Made by a program: the position numbers and the translations under genes. This document shows, in pieces, positions 37,414 through 47,500 of a DNA stretch of 64,000 nt. The notes under the pieces are model-generated. The model was not told the origin of the DNA. It was given only the letters and a program-made list of their open reading frames with translations, and ran no database searches. Position 1 is the first letter of the stretch. Each line of letters opens with the position of its first letter. Origin of the DNA: Bacillota bacterium. GTDB lineage: Bacteria; Bacillota; Limnochordia; Darwinibacteriales; DTU012. The stretch is taken from positions 1 to 64,000 of the forward strand of contig JAAYNP010000027.1 of the NCBI GenBank assembly GCA_012520795.1, in the 5' to 3' direction.

Positions 37414-38553
37414 ATGTATGGACTTACCCTGATTTTTATCCTTGCCGTCATTGGAGGCGTAATCGCATATATTGGTGACAAAATCGGCATGAAAATCGGC
37501 CGCAAAAGGCTCACTCTGTTTGGGCTGCGCCCAAAATACACGGGAGTGGTCATCACGATTTTTACAGGTATCTTCATCTCCCTGGCATCAATTGTGATCC
37601 TGACTGTGGCATCGGACGATGTCCGGACCGCGCTGTTTGAGATGAAAGAAATCCAGGCAACACTTACCGCCAACCAGCAGCAGCTGGAGCTGAGTATGGC
37701 TGCCATGGCACAGATGGAATCAGAACTTGACAGGCTTGTTCTTGAGCGGGATTCTGCCGCCGCCGACTTGGAGAAAGCCCAGACCCAGTTGGAGCAGGGA
37801 AGAATTCAGTATGAAGAACTGGAATTAAAGCGTGATGAGTTGGCGGCCAATGTCGATGATTTGGAGAAACGCATTCTGCAGCTGGCCGACGACTTCATGC
37901 TGTTGTACATGTCCGCCGAACGGATTCGCACAGGGAACGTAGCATTTCGGGCAGATGAAATAATCTATGCCCAGGTTGTGGAGTCCAGCCCTGACATTAA
38001 ACAGATCTATGACCAGCTGGAGTCCGTTTTGGAGCAGGCGGATCAGAAAGCCTACGCGTTGGGGGCCAGGGTTGAGGATGATCCTCCAAGGGCGATTGTC
38101 CTTGACCAGGAACAGGTGCATTTTGCTGCTTATTTTATCATGCAGGAGCAGGGTTTATATGTTGTCCGAGTCCTTTCCACGAGGAACACTGCCGTAGGAG
38201 AGCCTGTTGCGGTTGACCTGCAGATAATCCGCAATGACCTTTTATTCGAAAAAGGAGCGGTATTGGAAGAGAACACAGTGGATCTCAGCCGGGCTTCCGA
38301 TATCGACCTGCAGATCTTGAACCTTCTGGAAAAAGCCAATGCGGTTGCCGTTATCCGAGGGATGATTACTTCCGAGACCGGAGGGGCGGTAAAAGTGGAC
38401 GGCAATGAGTTTTATAGTGCCATGGACCGGGTAAAGGAACTTGCCGAAAGCGAAGGGCGGCAGGGCAGTGTTAAAATTCAGGCAAAAGCCCTGGAAGACA
38501 CCTTTGCTGTCGCCGGGCCTGTCAAGCTGAAGCTGGAAATAGTACCTGAATGA
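37414..38553 (+). CDS. DUF3084 family membrane/coiled-coil protein
   Basis: GGVIAYIGDKIGMKIGRKRLTLFGLRPKYTGVVITIFTG; coiled-coil; C-terminal AVAGPVKLKLEIVPE. Confidence 0.8.
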   Translation: MYGLTLIFILAVIGGVIAYIGDKIGMKIGRKRLTLFGLRPKYTGVVITIFTGIFISLASIVILTVASDDVRTALFEMKEIQATLTANQQQLELSMAAMAQMESELDRLVLERDSAAADLEKAQTQLEQGRIQYEELELKRDELAANVDDLEKRILQLADDFMLLYMSAERIRTGNVAFRADEIIYAQVVESSPDIKQIYDQLESVLEQADQKAYALGARVEDDPPRAIVLDQEQVHFAAYFIMQEQGLYVVRVLSTRNTAVGEPVAVDLQIIRNDLLFEKGAVLEENTVDLSRASDIDLQILNLLEKANAVAVIRGMITSETGGAVKVDGNEFYSAMDRVKELAESEGRQGSVKIQAKALEDTFAVAGPVKLKLEIVPE

Positions 38554-38830
38554 GCCTAATATTCGGCAATATGCAGATTCATGGGAAGGATAAAGCAATT
38601 GTTAATTGAATAGATACAAGAGATCATAACGGGCTTAAGCAGGCAGCCTACCCCCAAAAAAAATAATTATGATAGAAGGAATATATTCGAGGCGTGTAGA
38701 AATATGGTATATGATGCTGTCATGTTACCGGTCTTTTTTTCTATTTTCGTTCTCAAATAATTGAAAGGGGGGGACCAAGTTCTAATACATACCTTACTTA
38801 ACAGTGCTATTTGCAAAGCTAATCGATGAT

Positions 38831-38906
38831 TCAGTGGTAAAGGCGTTGCCGAGGAAACAGTGGGAAACTCGCGTACGGCTTTACTTAACTGACAGAAAGG
38901 TTCAGT
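38831..38906 (+). promoter_or_regulatory. Structured leader with two mutually exclusive pairings, upstream of the OmpM-like gene
   Basis: Stem TCAGT/ACTGA, GTAAAG/CTTTAC, CGT/ACG, CGAG/CTCG with internal loops; second TCAGT at 38902-38906 can compete for ACTGA 38888-38892. Confidence 0.55.
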
Positions 38907-38932
38907 AAAATTTTATCGGGAGGTTATTGCTG

Positions 38933-41533
38933 ATGAATTTAAAAAGAATGTCGCTGGTTTTAGTCGCAGTACTCATCATGACCATGTCCACATCAGTACT
39001 GGCATCCAGCAATCCATTCTCAGATGTACCAGCACACCACTGGGCATATGATTCCGTAACCAAGCTGGCAGCAGTCGGTTTGGTTGAAGGGTACCCAGAT
39101 GGTACATTTGGTGGAACCAGAACGATGACCAGATATGAAGCAGCAATGGTATTCGCTCGTGCTCTGGCCAGGCTGGAAGCTCTTGTTGAAAGCCAGGTCA
39201 TTGAGAATACTGCCGGAGTGGAAGAGCGGGTCGCGGCTGATGTCTTGGCTGAATTGGATGCCACCATAGACGAACTGATTGAATTGATCGAAGCTGAATT
39301 CGCCAAGCTCGAGGTTGCAGTTGAAGATACAGTCCGGGAAGAAGTAGCCGTCCAATTGCAGACTGTAGGTGCCGAGCTGCTGATGACCGAAGAGGCTCAG
39401 GCAGTCCTTGCCGAATTGGTCGGTGATTTGATGAAAGAATACCTGGACGAAGCCAAAGAACTGGCCACTGAAACACTTGTTGAAACCGGAGTAATTGAGA
39501 GAGTTGTAGTGGACGATGTCGATGAAGAAGTAGTCAGGGCTATTGCTGAAGAGGTTTTGGAAGCCAGCCTCTGGGCAGTCAACGAGCAGATTGCAGCCGA
39601 TGCTGACTATGTTGAGATGGTAGTTACCAAGATCAACGATCGGCTGGGCCGTTTGACTACCAAAGTTGATCAAATCGCTTCTTCGTATGTCAGTCAAGAT
39701 CAACTAGCCGGGGAATTGGAAGCAATTGAGAACAGATTGTGGGACATTGAGGAAGAAATTGATGCCAACGCTGATTATGTTGAAATGTTTGCCTCAAAGA
39801 CCAAGGATCACCTCGGCCGTCTAACCAGAAGTGTCGATAAACTGGCAGCTGATATGGGTGCTGTCAACGGCTTGATTGCAGCGCTTCAGGGCGATGCTAT
39901 CGGCCTGCAGGAAGCCTTGGCTGCAGAGGTAACGGATTTGAGCCTCACCTTCAACAAGATCCGCAATGAGTTTTCAGCAGAATTGTCGCTGCTTGGCTTG
40001 CGTGTCAGCAAATTGGAAAGGCTGTATCAAGATGTTGACAGCCGCCTGGGCGCTGTTGAAGGCACAGTTGCCGATTTGGACGCCAAGGTTGAGGGCGCGG
40101 CTGCCGATATAGCCGATCTGGAAGCTCAGGTAGCGGAAGCCACCAGGGTTAAGCTGTCAGGGTTTGTGAAGTTCGGCGCTGAAAAAACCAGAGTATGGAC
40201 TACCGCGGATGAGGAACAAGAAGATATTCCCGAGGCTGTAGGCCTGTTGGGAACATATGGGCCTGCCGATCTGAGTCAGTCGGTAACATTTGGCAGCACG
40301 CTTGTCGCCAGAATCAATGACGGCACCAAGGCCAGCGTGATTCTGGAAGGCAAAGCTGATCTGCCTACACCGATGGAGACTTTGGACAAATATATCCTGG
40401 AAGTTGTCAGCGACAGCCCGGTTAACCTGTTTGCCGCAGGTACCGTAAGCGGATACGTTGGCTCCAGGTTCGATGGAAATGCCTTGGCGGTCAAACCGGC
40501 TAAAGGTTTGGTAGCCGACATTGCACTTGGCGGCTGGAAGCTCCATGCGTTGACTGGTGTGAGGACCGATGACGGCATGCTGGCTCTGGGTGCGAACTAT
40601 GTAGTGGGCCCAGCTTTCGGATTTAAACTTACCGGTGCCGCATTGACAGATGCGAACCTGCGGTACGATAAGGAATCAGCAGTTGCCGCCGCCATATTCG
40701 GCGAACTGTTGGGTATTGACTATGATTTGAAAGTGGCCCTGGATCGCTACGCAGCCGCTGGTGGCGATGATGAAGAGGAAGAGGCAAACATTCTGGATGA
40801 CATGCTCTTTGATGTCAATGTCGGCACAGAGCTGGGCGCCCTCGAGGTTGATGCCAGATGGACAAAGGCTGGCGCAGCATTTGGTACGGGCAAGATCACC
40901 AGCAGAGGGTTCATTAACGGCGATGCCGCCACCAGATTGCGCCTGGATGCAGGAGCCAAGGTGTTTGGCGTTAATCTGAATGCCGGCACCTACAACGAGC
41001 AAGACGGTGAGGGCGAGAACCTGATTAACGCTGTGATGTTCAACGCCGACACTGAATTCAAGGTCTTCCTCCCAATCAAGCTTTCTGGTGCTTATGGTTG
41101 GAAGATGGGTGATGGAGAAGAGAACGATGTCCATACCCAAGTTAAAGTTGGCACAGAAATTGGCTTGTTCGGCATCAATGTCGACGGCAGCTTCACCTAT
41201 GTCAACAACTACCTCACCGGCGATTGGCGTAATCCGAGCAAGTGGACCAACAAAGATATCAGCTTCATCAATGCCGGCCTAGGTTATGCCAAAGACGTTT
41301 CCGGCGGTGCCCAATTTGATCTGGGCTATGGCTTCGAACTGGCTATTCCGAGAGCAGAGACTGCTGAAGAATTCGGCAATCAGATGACCCATGCCGTGAG
41401 TGCCGGTTACTCCTTCGGACCTGGCATGAAGCTGAATCTGTCAGCCAAGAGAATCAGCATAGCTGATCTCGATGAGAACACACCGAATGATAACGTAGAT
41501 GAACTAAAGGCTGGTTTGGAATTCAAGTTCTAG
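38933..41533 (+). CDS. OmpM-type outer-membrane protein: SLH domain, coiled-coil, beta-barrel
   Basis: Signal peptide; NPFSDVPAHHWAYDSVTKLAAVGLVEGYPDGTFGGTRTMTRYEAAMVFARAL; long heptad region; C-terminal beta strands ending LKAGLEFKF. Confidence 0.9.
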   Translation: MNLKRMSLVLVAVLIMTMSTSVLASSNPFSDVPAHHWAYDSVTKLAAVGLVEGYPDGTFGGTRTMTRYEAAMVFARALARLEALVESQVIENTAGVEERVAADVLAELDATIDELIELIEAEFAKLEVAVEDTVREEVAVQLQTVGAELLMTEEAQAVLAELVGDLMKEYLDEAKELATETLVETGVIERVVVDDVDEEVVRAIAEEVLEASLWAVNEQIAADADYVEMVVTKINDRLGRLTTKVDQIASSYVSQDQLAGELEAIENRLWDIEEEIDANADYVEMFASKTKDHLGRLTRSVDKLAADMGAVNGLIAALQGDAIGLQEALAAEVTDLSLTFNKIRNEFSAELSLLGLRVSKLERLYQDVDSRLGAVEGTVADLDAKVEGAAADIADLEAQVAEATRVKLSGFVKFGAEKTRVWTTADEEQEDIPEAVGLLGTYGPADLSQSVTFGSTLVARINDGTKASVILEGKADLPTPMETLDKYILEVVSDSPVNLFAAGTVSGYVGSRFDGNALAVKPAKGLVADIALGGWKLHALTGVRTDDGMLALGANYVVGPAFGFKLTGAALTDANLRYDKESAVAAAIFGELLGIDYDLKVALDRYAAAGGDDEEEEANILDDMLFDVNVGTELGALEVDARWTKAGAAFGTGKITSRGFINGDAATRLRLDAGAKVFGVNLNAGTYNEQDGEGENLINAVMFNADTEFKVFLPIKLSGAYGWKMGDGEENDVHTQVKVGTEIGLFGINVDGSFTYVNNYLTGDWRNPSKWTNKDISFINAGLGYAKDVSGGAQFDLGYGFELAIPRAETAEEFGNQMTHAVSAGYSFGPGMKLNLSAKRISIADLDENTPNDNVDELKAGLEFKF

Positions 41534-41549
41534 CCTTCCGTATATGAGT

Positions 41550-41585
41550 AAAAAATACCCACACGATTTCGTGTGGGTATTTTTT
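41550..41585 (+). terminator. Strong terminator after the OmpM-like gene
   Basis: AAAAAATACCCACACG-ATTT-CGTGTGGGTATTTTTT. Confidence 0.92.
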
Positions 41586-41634
41586 GCGATCGCAAAACCG
41601 GCTGGAAATACGAATAGATAGGTAGAGGTGACTT

Positions 41635-42042
41635 ATGGCAAAGGATAAACGGCCGATTGTGGCTATCGATCCTGGGAACGAAAAGTGCGGAGTAGCCATT
41701 GTATATTTGGATCAAGTATTGATGCGCGAAATTGTAGCCCGCGGTGATGTTGTCGAAAGGCTGCGCGCTGTATTGCCAAAAGCTGGGCCGATTGTGGTGG
41801 GCGATGGGACGGGGAGCAAGGCATTTATCCAAGAATTGATCGGCGCCATGCCTCAGGCTGAGGGCCGGATTGTAACCATCGATGAAAAACGTTCCAGTGT
41901 TGAGGCGCGGTCTTTATACTGGCGCCAGCACCCGCCCAGAGGTTGGCGTCGGCTGCTGCCGGTTTCCCTACAGACACCTCCAGTTCCAATCGACGATTAT
42001 GTAGCCGTTATTCTGGCTCAACGCTATCTGGATGGAAAATAA
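41635..42042 (+). CDS. YqgF/RuvX-like RNase H-fold protein
   Basis: PIVAIDPGNEKCGVAIV, IVVGDGTGSKAF, TIDEKRSSVEARSLYW. Confidence 0.6.
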   Translation: MAKDKRPIVAIDPGNEKCGVAIVYLDQVLMREIVARGDVVERLRAVLPKAGPIVVGDGTGSKAFIQELIGAMPQAEGRIVTIDEKRSSVEARSLYWRQHPPRGWRRLLPVSLQTPPVPIDDYVAVILAQRYLDGK

Positions 42043-42182
42043 AGGATATCTGACAAAGATCTATAAGATCTTTGATAAGGAAGGTTTTGGGCTTCTTTTG
42101 GCGAATTTTAAACATGTAGAGTAGAAAGAGATAATAACCAGGCGAAATGATCCAATGGTAAGCAGATCGGAGGTGGGTTGTT

Positions 42183-43424
42183 GTGAAAAAGGCCATCATC
42201 GTCTTTTTTTTCCCTGTAATCATACTATTGTTGGCAACAACCTGCGCTGCTCAGGAACTGGAAACCGAGCAGTGGATCTATGATGCCATTGATTACCTGA
42301 ACCAGCTTGAATTCGGGGAATTGTATTCTGATGTCAATCCCGGCAACCGCTATCAGGTTTCGCTGGCGATTGCCAATACGATCCAGAGGTTGGAACTTAA
42401 CAGCGCAAGCCATGTCCAGCGCTTTGGCGTCAGCCGCAAGATCAGCCTCAAAGGGCTGTTTGACAACTACAATCAGCAGGTCTCGGAACAGGAACGGCTG
42501 CCGGAAAAAGCAATTTCTGTCCTCATACTGCTTGCTGATGAATACCGCGATGAATTGAATGTCCTGGGGTATTGGATCGAGGATCTACCCGGTGAAGCCC
42601 TGAGCTACAAACCGGATTATGCCACGACATCGATCATGTTTGAAGGCAGTGTTCCAGGTGCCGATCCGGCAGTTAACCTGAACAGTCAGGAACGGCCGGG
42701 AGCCTTTAGGGAAGAAATTGTGGAAACTCTCAATAAGGAGAGTGTGCTGAGCAAGTATTTCAGTGATGATGGAACAGAAAACACCCGGATCCTGATCAAC
42801 AGCCTAATCCCTCTGTGGTCCTCAGATTGGTTCATCGGTGCTGGCCTGTCCCTGCCTTCGCTGCCTAGAGACTGGGCAGAGGAACCGGAGAGTTCAGGAT
42901 ATGCCAGTATCATAGGCGAGTATTTGATCAATCAGGATCTGGTCTTGGAAGGCCAATACCTCCATAATCTCGCCCAGCCGTTTGACGCAGGTGTTTTGCA
43001 GTTCGGAGCGAGAGGGCGCATCGGCAACATAACATTGCGAGGATTGGTTCAGACGCCTGAAGATGAAGAGGAAGGTGCGAAGGCCAGCCTGGATATCACT
43101 TACGCAACACCGAATTCGATATTGATTAAGGCAGGCTACAACGCCAACCTGAAGACAGTCTCGCAGTTGGGGTTTGCATCAAGCAGCGCAACCATCGGTG
43201 TAGATATCCCGATTCCCCAAGGCCGGATCATGCTGGGGTTGGAGCAGACGAAGAGCCAGGAAGGCTCCGGCAGTGATCAGGGCGATCAAGCGGCAGATCA
43301 GACCAAAGCCTCGATTGGCTTCAGCTATGATCTTACCAACGAAGTATCTTTCAAACTGGATTACCGCTTGATTGACTTCAGTGATGTGAACAAGGCGTTA
43401 GCAGAGTTTTCCATTAGATTCTAA
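42183..43424 (+). CDS. Exported protein, predicted outer-membrane beta-barrel
   Basis: Signal peptide; C-terminal strands KASIGFSYDLTNEVSFKLDYRLIDFSDVNKALAEFSIRF. Confidence 0.55.
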   Translation: MKKAIIVFFFPVIILLLATTCAAQELETEQWIYDAIDYLNQLEFGELYSDVNPGNRYQVSLAIANTIQRLELNSASHVQRFGVSRKISLKGLFDNYNQQVSEQERLPEKAISVLILLADEYRDELNVLGYWIEDLPGEALSYKPDYATTSIMFEGSVPGADPAVNLNSQERPGAFREEIVETLNKESVLSKYFSDDGTENTRILINSLIPLWSSDWFIGAGLSLPSLPRDWAEEPESSGYASIIGEYLINQDLVLEGQYLHNLAQPFDAGVLQFGARGRIGNITLRGLVQTPEDEEEGAKASLDITYATPNSILIKAGYNANLKTVSQLGFASSSATIGVDIPIPQGRIMLGLEQTKSQEGSGSDQGDQAADQTKASIGFSYDLTNEVSFKLDYRLIDFSDVNKALAEFSIRF

Positions 43425-44365
43425 TGAGGAGGAAAAACATGAGGCTGAAGATTGTTAGCTGTGTTTTGACCGTAATTATGCTGGCAAGCCCCGTTGCAGT
43501 GGTTGCTCAGTCCACCACGTCTCCCCTGGTTGTATTGACTGACCTGGAACGGGCATTGTATGGGCAAGAACAGCCGGGTGCACTGTTGGCACGGGTGGAG
43601 GCCGTTGAACTGGATATCTTTGGTACGGCTCAAACCGGCCCGGTGATGACCAGAATTGATCGGATCCATGAGTTTCTTGCCGGTGATTTGAAAGGCTCAG
43701 GCCTAAAACTGCAGCTAAATCTGGTTGAATGGGGTTTTCTTGAACAGCTGACTGCTAACGAACCACTGATCAGAAGGTTGGAACGGATTGAGGTGGAGTT
43801 CATTGGCGGACCTCAGTCGGGACCGGTTGTAGAACGGGTTGAGCAGCTGATGCTTTACATCTGGGGTACAACCAAACTTGATACAGCCCCGGTTAAAGTT
43901 CCAATGGAGACTTTGGTGGAGATTCAGATTCTGACTACTGTAGACTCTGCAGTGAACAAGGTTGGTGACCTGGTAAAATACCAGGTAGCCTCAGATTTGG
44001 TGGTTGATGGCCGGATCGTCATTCCCAGGGGCTCACAGGGAGTGGGCAAAATTACAGAAGTAGTCAAGGCAGGCGGCCTTGGCAAGAGCGGCCGTGTAGT
44101 TATTGATTTCGGTTCAGTCGGGGCCTTTGACGGTAAAAACATTCGGCTGCAGGTTGCAGAAAAAGCCCTTGAGCGCAACAGCCGCCTGGAATTGGCTGCC
44201 GGCGCCAGTATGGCCGGAGTACTGCTGCTGGGCGGGCCGATCGGCTTGGTCGGCGGGTATTTCATCAAAGGTGAAGATGTGAAGATTGAGGCCGGGTCGA
44301 AATTCTTTGTTGAAACTGAAATCGAGTATCAAACACGTGGCTTCCGTTTAGTTCCAGCCAATTAG
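43424..44365 (+). CDS. Exported protein with repeated LE..lyG...G....RVe motif and C-terminal beta domain
   Basis: Signal peptide; LERALYGQEQPGALLARVEAVELDIFGTAQTGPVMTRIDRI ... RLERIEVEFIGGPQSGPVVERVEQLMLYIWG; start may be ATG 43439. Confidence 0.6.
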   Translation: MRRKNMRLKIVSCVLTVIMLASPVAVVAQSTTSPLVVLTDLERALYGQEQPGALLARVEAVELDIFGTAQTGPVMTRIDRIHEFLAGDLKGSGLKLQLNLVEWGFLEQLTANEPLIRRLERIEVEFIGGPQSGPVVERVEQLMLYIWGTTKLDTAPVKVPMETLVEIQILTTVDSAVNKVGDLVKYQVASDLVVDGRIVIPRGSQGVGKITEVVKAGGLGKSGRVVIDFGSVGAFDGKNIRLQVAEKALERNSRLELAAGASMAGVLLLGGPIGLVGGYFIKGEDVKIEAGSKFFVETEIEYQTRGFRLVPAN

Positions 44366-44407
44366 GGAGCAAGGTGCGAAGAGCTGGACGCCGTTCCTAA
44401 GCTTTAG

Positions 44408-44437
44408 AAAAACCGCTGGATTGCGGTTTTTCTTGTT
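44408..44437 (+). terminator. Terminator upstream of the SLBB exporter gene
   Basis: AAAAACCGC/GCGGTTTTT stem then TCTTGTTT. Confidence 0.85.
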
Positions 44438-44527
44438 TAGAATTGATGTTCTGCAGGATAATGGACCTACAGGATCGAAGAATTAGTAGTAAACTTTGCA
44501 GAATCCTCATTTGGAGGAGGTTGTTTA

Positions 44528-47500
44528 ATGAATTGTTCGAGGACAGCAAAGAAGAAGGTGCTAAAGCTTGTATTGTCCTTCTCCTTACTAATATTCTGCA
44601 TATCTGCTGTGTTCGATGCTGCGGCAGGCGACAGCTACCGCCTCGGTGTTGGAGATGTACTGGAGATTACCGTTTGGGGGCACCCTGAGCTCAAAACCAC
44701 CGTTCAGGTGCGTCCCGATGGATATATAACTTTCCCTTTGGTGGGGGATCAGCTGGCAGACGGCAAGACCGCACGCCAGCTGGCGGAAGAGATTCAGCAA
44801 AGCTTGTCTGCCTACGTTGTTGCCCCCAGTGTGACCATTATTGTTACAGGGTTTCGAACCATCCGGGTCCAAGTGCTTGGAGAGGTCCGCAACCCCGGTT
44901 ATTATAAAGTAAGCGCAGAGGACCGGCTGCTGGATGCCATCGGCCTTGCCGGAGGCCCGACGCAGGATGCAAACCTTGCCGAAGTGACTTTGACCAGAAT
45001 GGCGGGGGAGCAGGCAGAGCTGTTCCGATTAGAAGTGACCAGCTACATAGCTGAAGGCGACATGAGGCACAACCCGCTCTTGAGTGACGGCGATGTCATA
45101 TTTGTGCCGCAGACCGGCAGCGCCTTGGTTTTGGGGGCAGTAGCCAGGCCGGGCAGCTACCGGATCAGTCAGGATATGGATATCTTGGATCTATTGGCTG
45201 CAGGGGGAGGGGCGCTTGCCGCAAGCGACCTGGCTCATGCTGTTTTGACTCGCAAAATAGGGGATTCTTCCACTGAACTGATTGTTGATCTTAATACCGT
45301 TATGCAGTCTGGCAAAGGTAAAATTCTGGTGCAGGCTGATGATGTGCTGTTTATCCCGGAAAAGCAGGCTGCCATTCTTTTTGGTGAGGTAAAAGCTCCC
45401 GGCAGCTATTCCATTGAACCGGACATGACCTTGGCAGAGTTAATCAGTGCAGCCGGTGGGCTAACGGAGCTCAGTGATCCCGCCCAAGTGAGGGTTGTCC
45501 GGGAGACTGATGGAGTGCCCCAGTCTTTTACAGTGGATCTGAGTGCCACACTGACGGGTAAATCTGGAGAGAACCCAAAAGTAGCCGGCGGCGATATTGT
45601 GTTCGTGCCTGAAGCTCTAAATACCGTGCTGGTCCTTGGGGAAGTGCGGCAGCCAGGTGCTTTTGCCTTAAAAGAGCAAATGGGAATCCTGGATCTGATT
45701 GCCCTGGCAGGCAGCACAACCGCCAACGCGGCCTTGGATCGGGTAACTCTGACCCGTCAAAGCGGCGATGAAGTGGTTGTTCAGGAGATTAACCTTGCCC
45801 AACTGCAGGGGACAGGCACCGGCAGGCATATTGAGATTCTGCCGGGCGATGTGGTTTTTATCCCTGAGGGAGCGCCGCAGGCGTTGGCTTTGGGGCGGGT
45901 AGCCAAACCGGGCAGTTACCGGGTCAGTGAGAACATGCACCTGCTGGATCTGCTGGCTGCGGCCGGAGGGCCGTTGGAAAGCGCCGGGGATCGGATCCTG
46001 CTTACCCGCAATGATCAGACTACAGAGGTCAACCTGGGAGCCTTGATCCGGTTGGGGATAGGCAACCGGAAAATTATGCCCGGTGATGTGGTTTATGTTA
46101 CGGAGGGCAGGCACCAGATTCTGGTTTTGGGAGAAGTCCGCAGCCCGGGTTATCATCGGTTGGAGTTTGGGGATCGGGTGCTGGATGGCATTGCCAAGGC
46201 CGGCGGCCTGCTGGAGAGTGCAGCGGCTAGCTCTGTCAGCGTAACAAGGCAAACCCAGGAAAAAGCTGAAGTTTTTGCTGTTGACTTGGAGCTTCTGGAG
46301 AAGAACCGCTTCCTCGACAGCAACTTCCTGCTGGAGGGCGGCGATGTAATCATCGTCCCGGAAGCGAAACGCAATGTCATGGTTCTTGGCGAGGTCTCCA
46401 AGCCCGGGTCTTACATTCTGGGCAAAGAACAGCGCATGCTGGACGTGATTGCTCAAGCCGGGGGAATGACTGGCAGTGCTGCAGGCGATGCGGTGCAGAT
46501 TACCAGGGTTGACCAGGACAATAACATCCATACAACAGTATATGATCTTGATGCCGTGATCAAAGGCTCAAGCGGTGATAATCCGTTGGTGCAGCCGGGG
46601 GACATTGTCTATATACCGGAGCGGAAGACTTCAGTGCTCGTATTTGGCGAAGTCGTTTCACCCGGATATTATAGTGTTTCGGCTACCACCACTTTGCTTG
46701 ATATCATTGGGCAGGCGGGAGGCTTGACGGCACTGGCTGATGCCAAACTGGCCAGCTTAACCCGGATTGTCGATCAGCAGACCGTGATCGAGACACTCAA
46801 TTTGGACCAGATCATGCGGACCGGTGAAGGCGACATCCGCCTCAGCGGTGGAGAAACGATCTTGGTCCCTGAATTAAATCTCGATGTTTCCATAGTCGGG
46901 GAGGTCAGGTCCCCAGGCCGTTACCGCATTCGCGAAGGTGAAAGCTTGCTGGAGGTGTTGGCCAAAGCCGGAGGGTTGACTGAAGATGCGGATACTTGGC
47001 TGACAGTTATGCGTACTGTTGATAATCAACAGCAGGTATTGACCATAAACTATCGGGATTTAGTGGCAAACTCTCCGGAGTCAAACCCAGCCATGAGCGG
47101 CGGCGACATTATCTACGTCCCAACCATGAACCGGCGGATCCTGGTGTTTGGCGCAGTAACCAGGCCCGGTGCATATCTTGTCGATCAGTTTACAACGCTT
47201 TTGGATGTAATTGCCCTTGCCGGCGGGCCGGCAGATAATGCCAGACTTGATGAGGTGATGGTTGCAGCAGGGAAATCTGCGGATCTGATTCAATACGTGA
47301 ATTTGAATGCAGTGATAAATCAAGAGCAGCTGAATCCTGTGCTGCGGGGTGGAGAGGTAATCCACATCCCTGAGTCGCGCCAGATCCTGGTCATGGGCGA
47401 AGTGGCCCGGCCGGGGGCATTCAGCCTTCCAGTCGGCGGTCGCGTCCTTGATCTGCTGGCCTTGGCAGGAGGGCTCAGAACCAGTTATGCCGACCAAGAG

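Noticed and set aside
38554-38932. GEMM-I (c-di-GMP-I) riboswitch in the OmpM leader
   Set aside because: Fragments GCAAAGCTA and GTTGCCG recall GEMM-I, but the expected GAAA-capped arm and spacing are missing; kept only as an unclassified structured leader.
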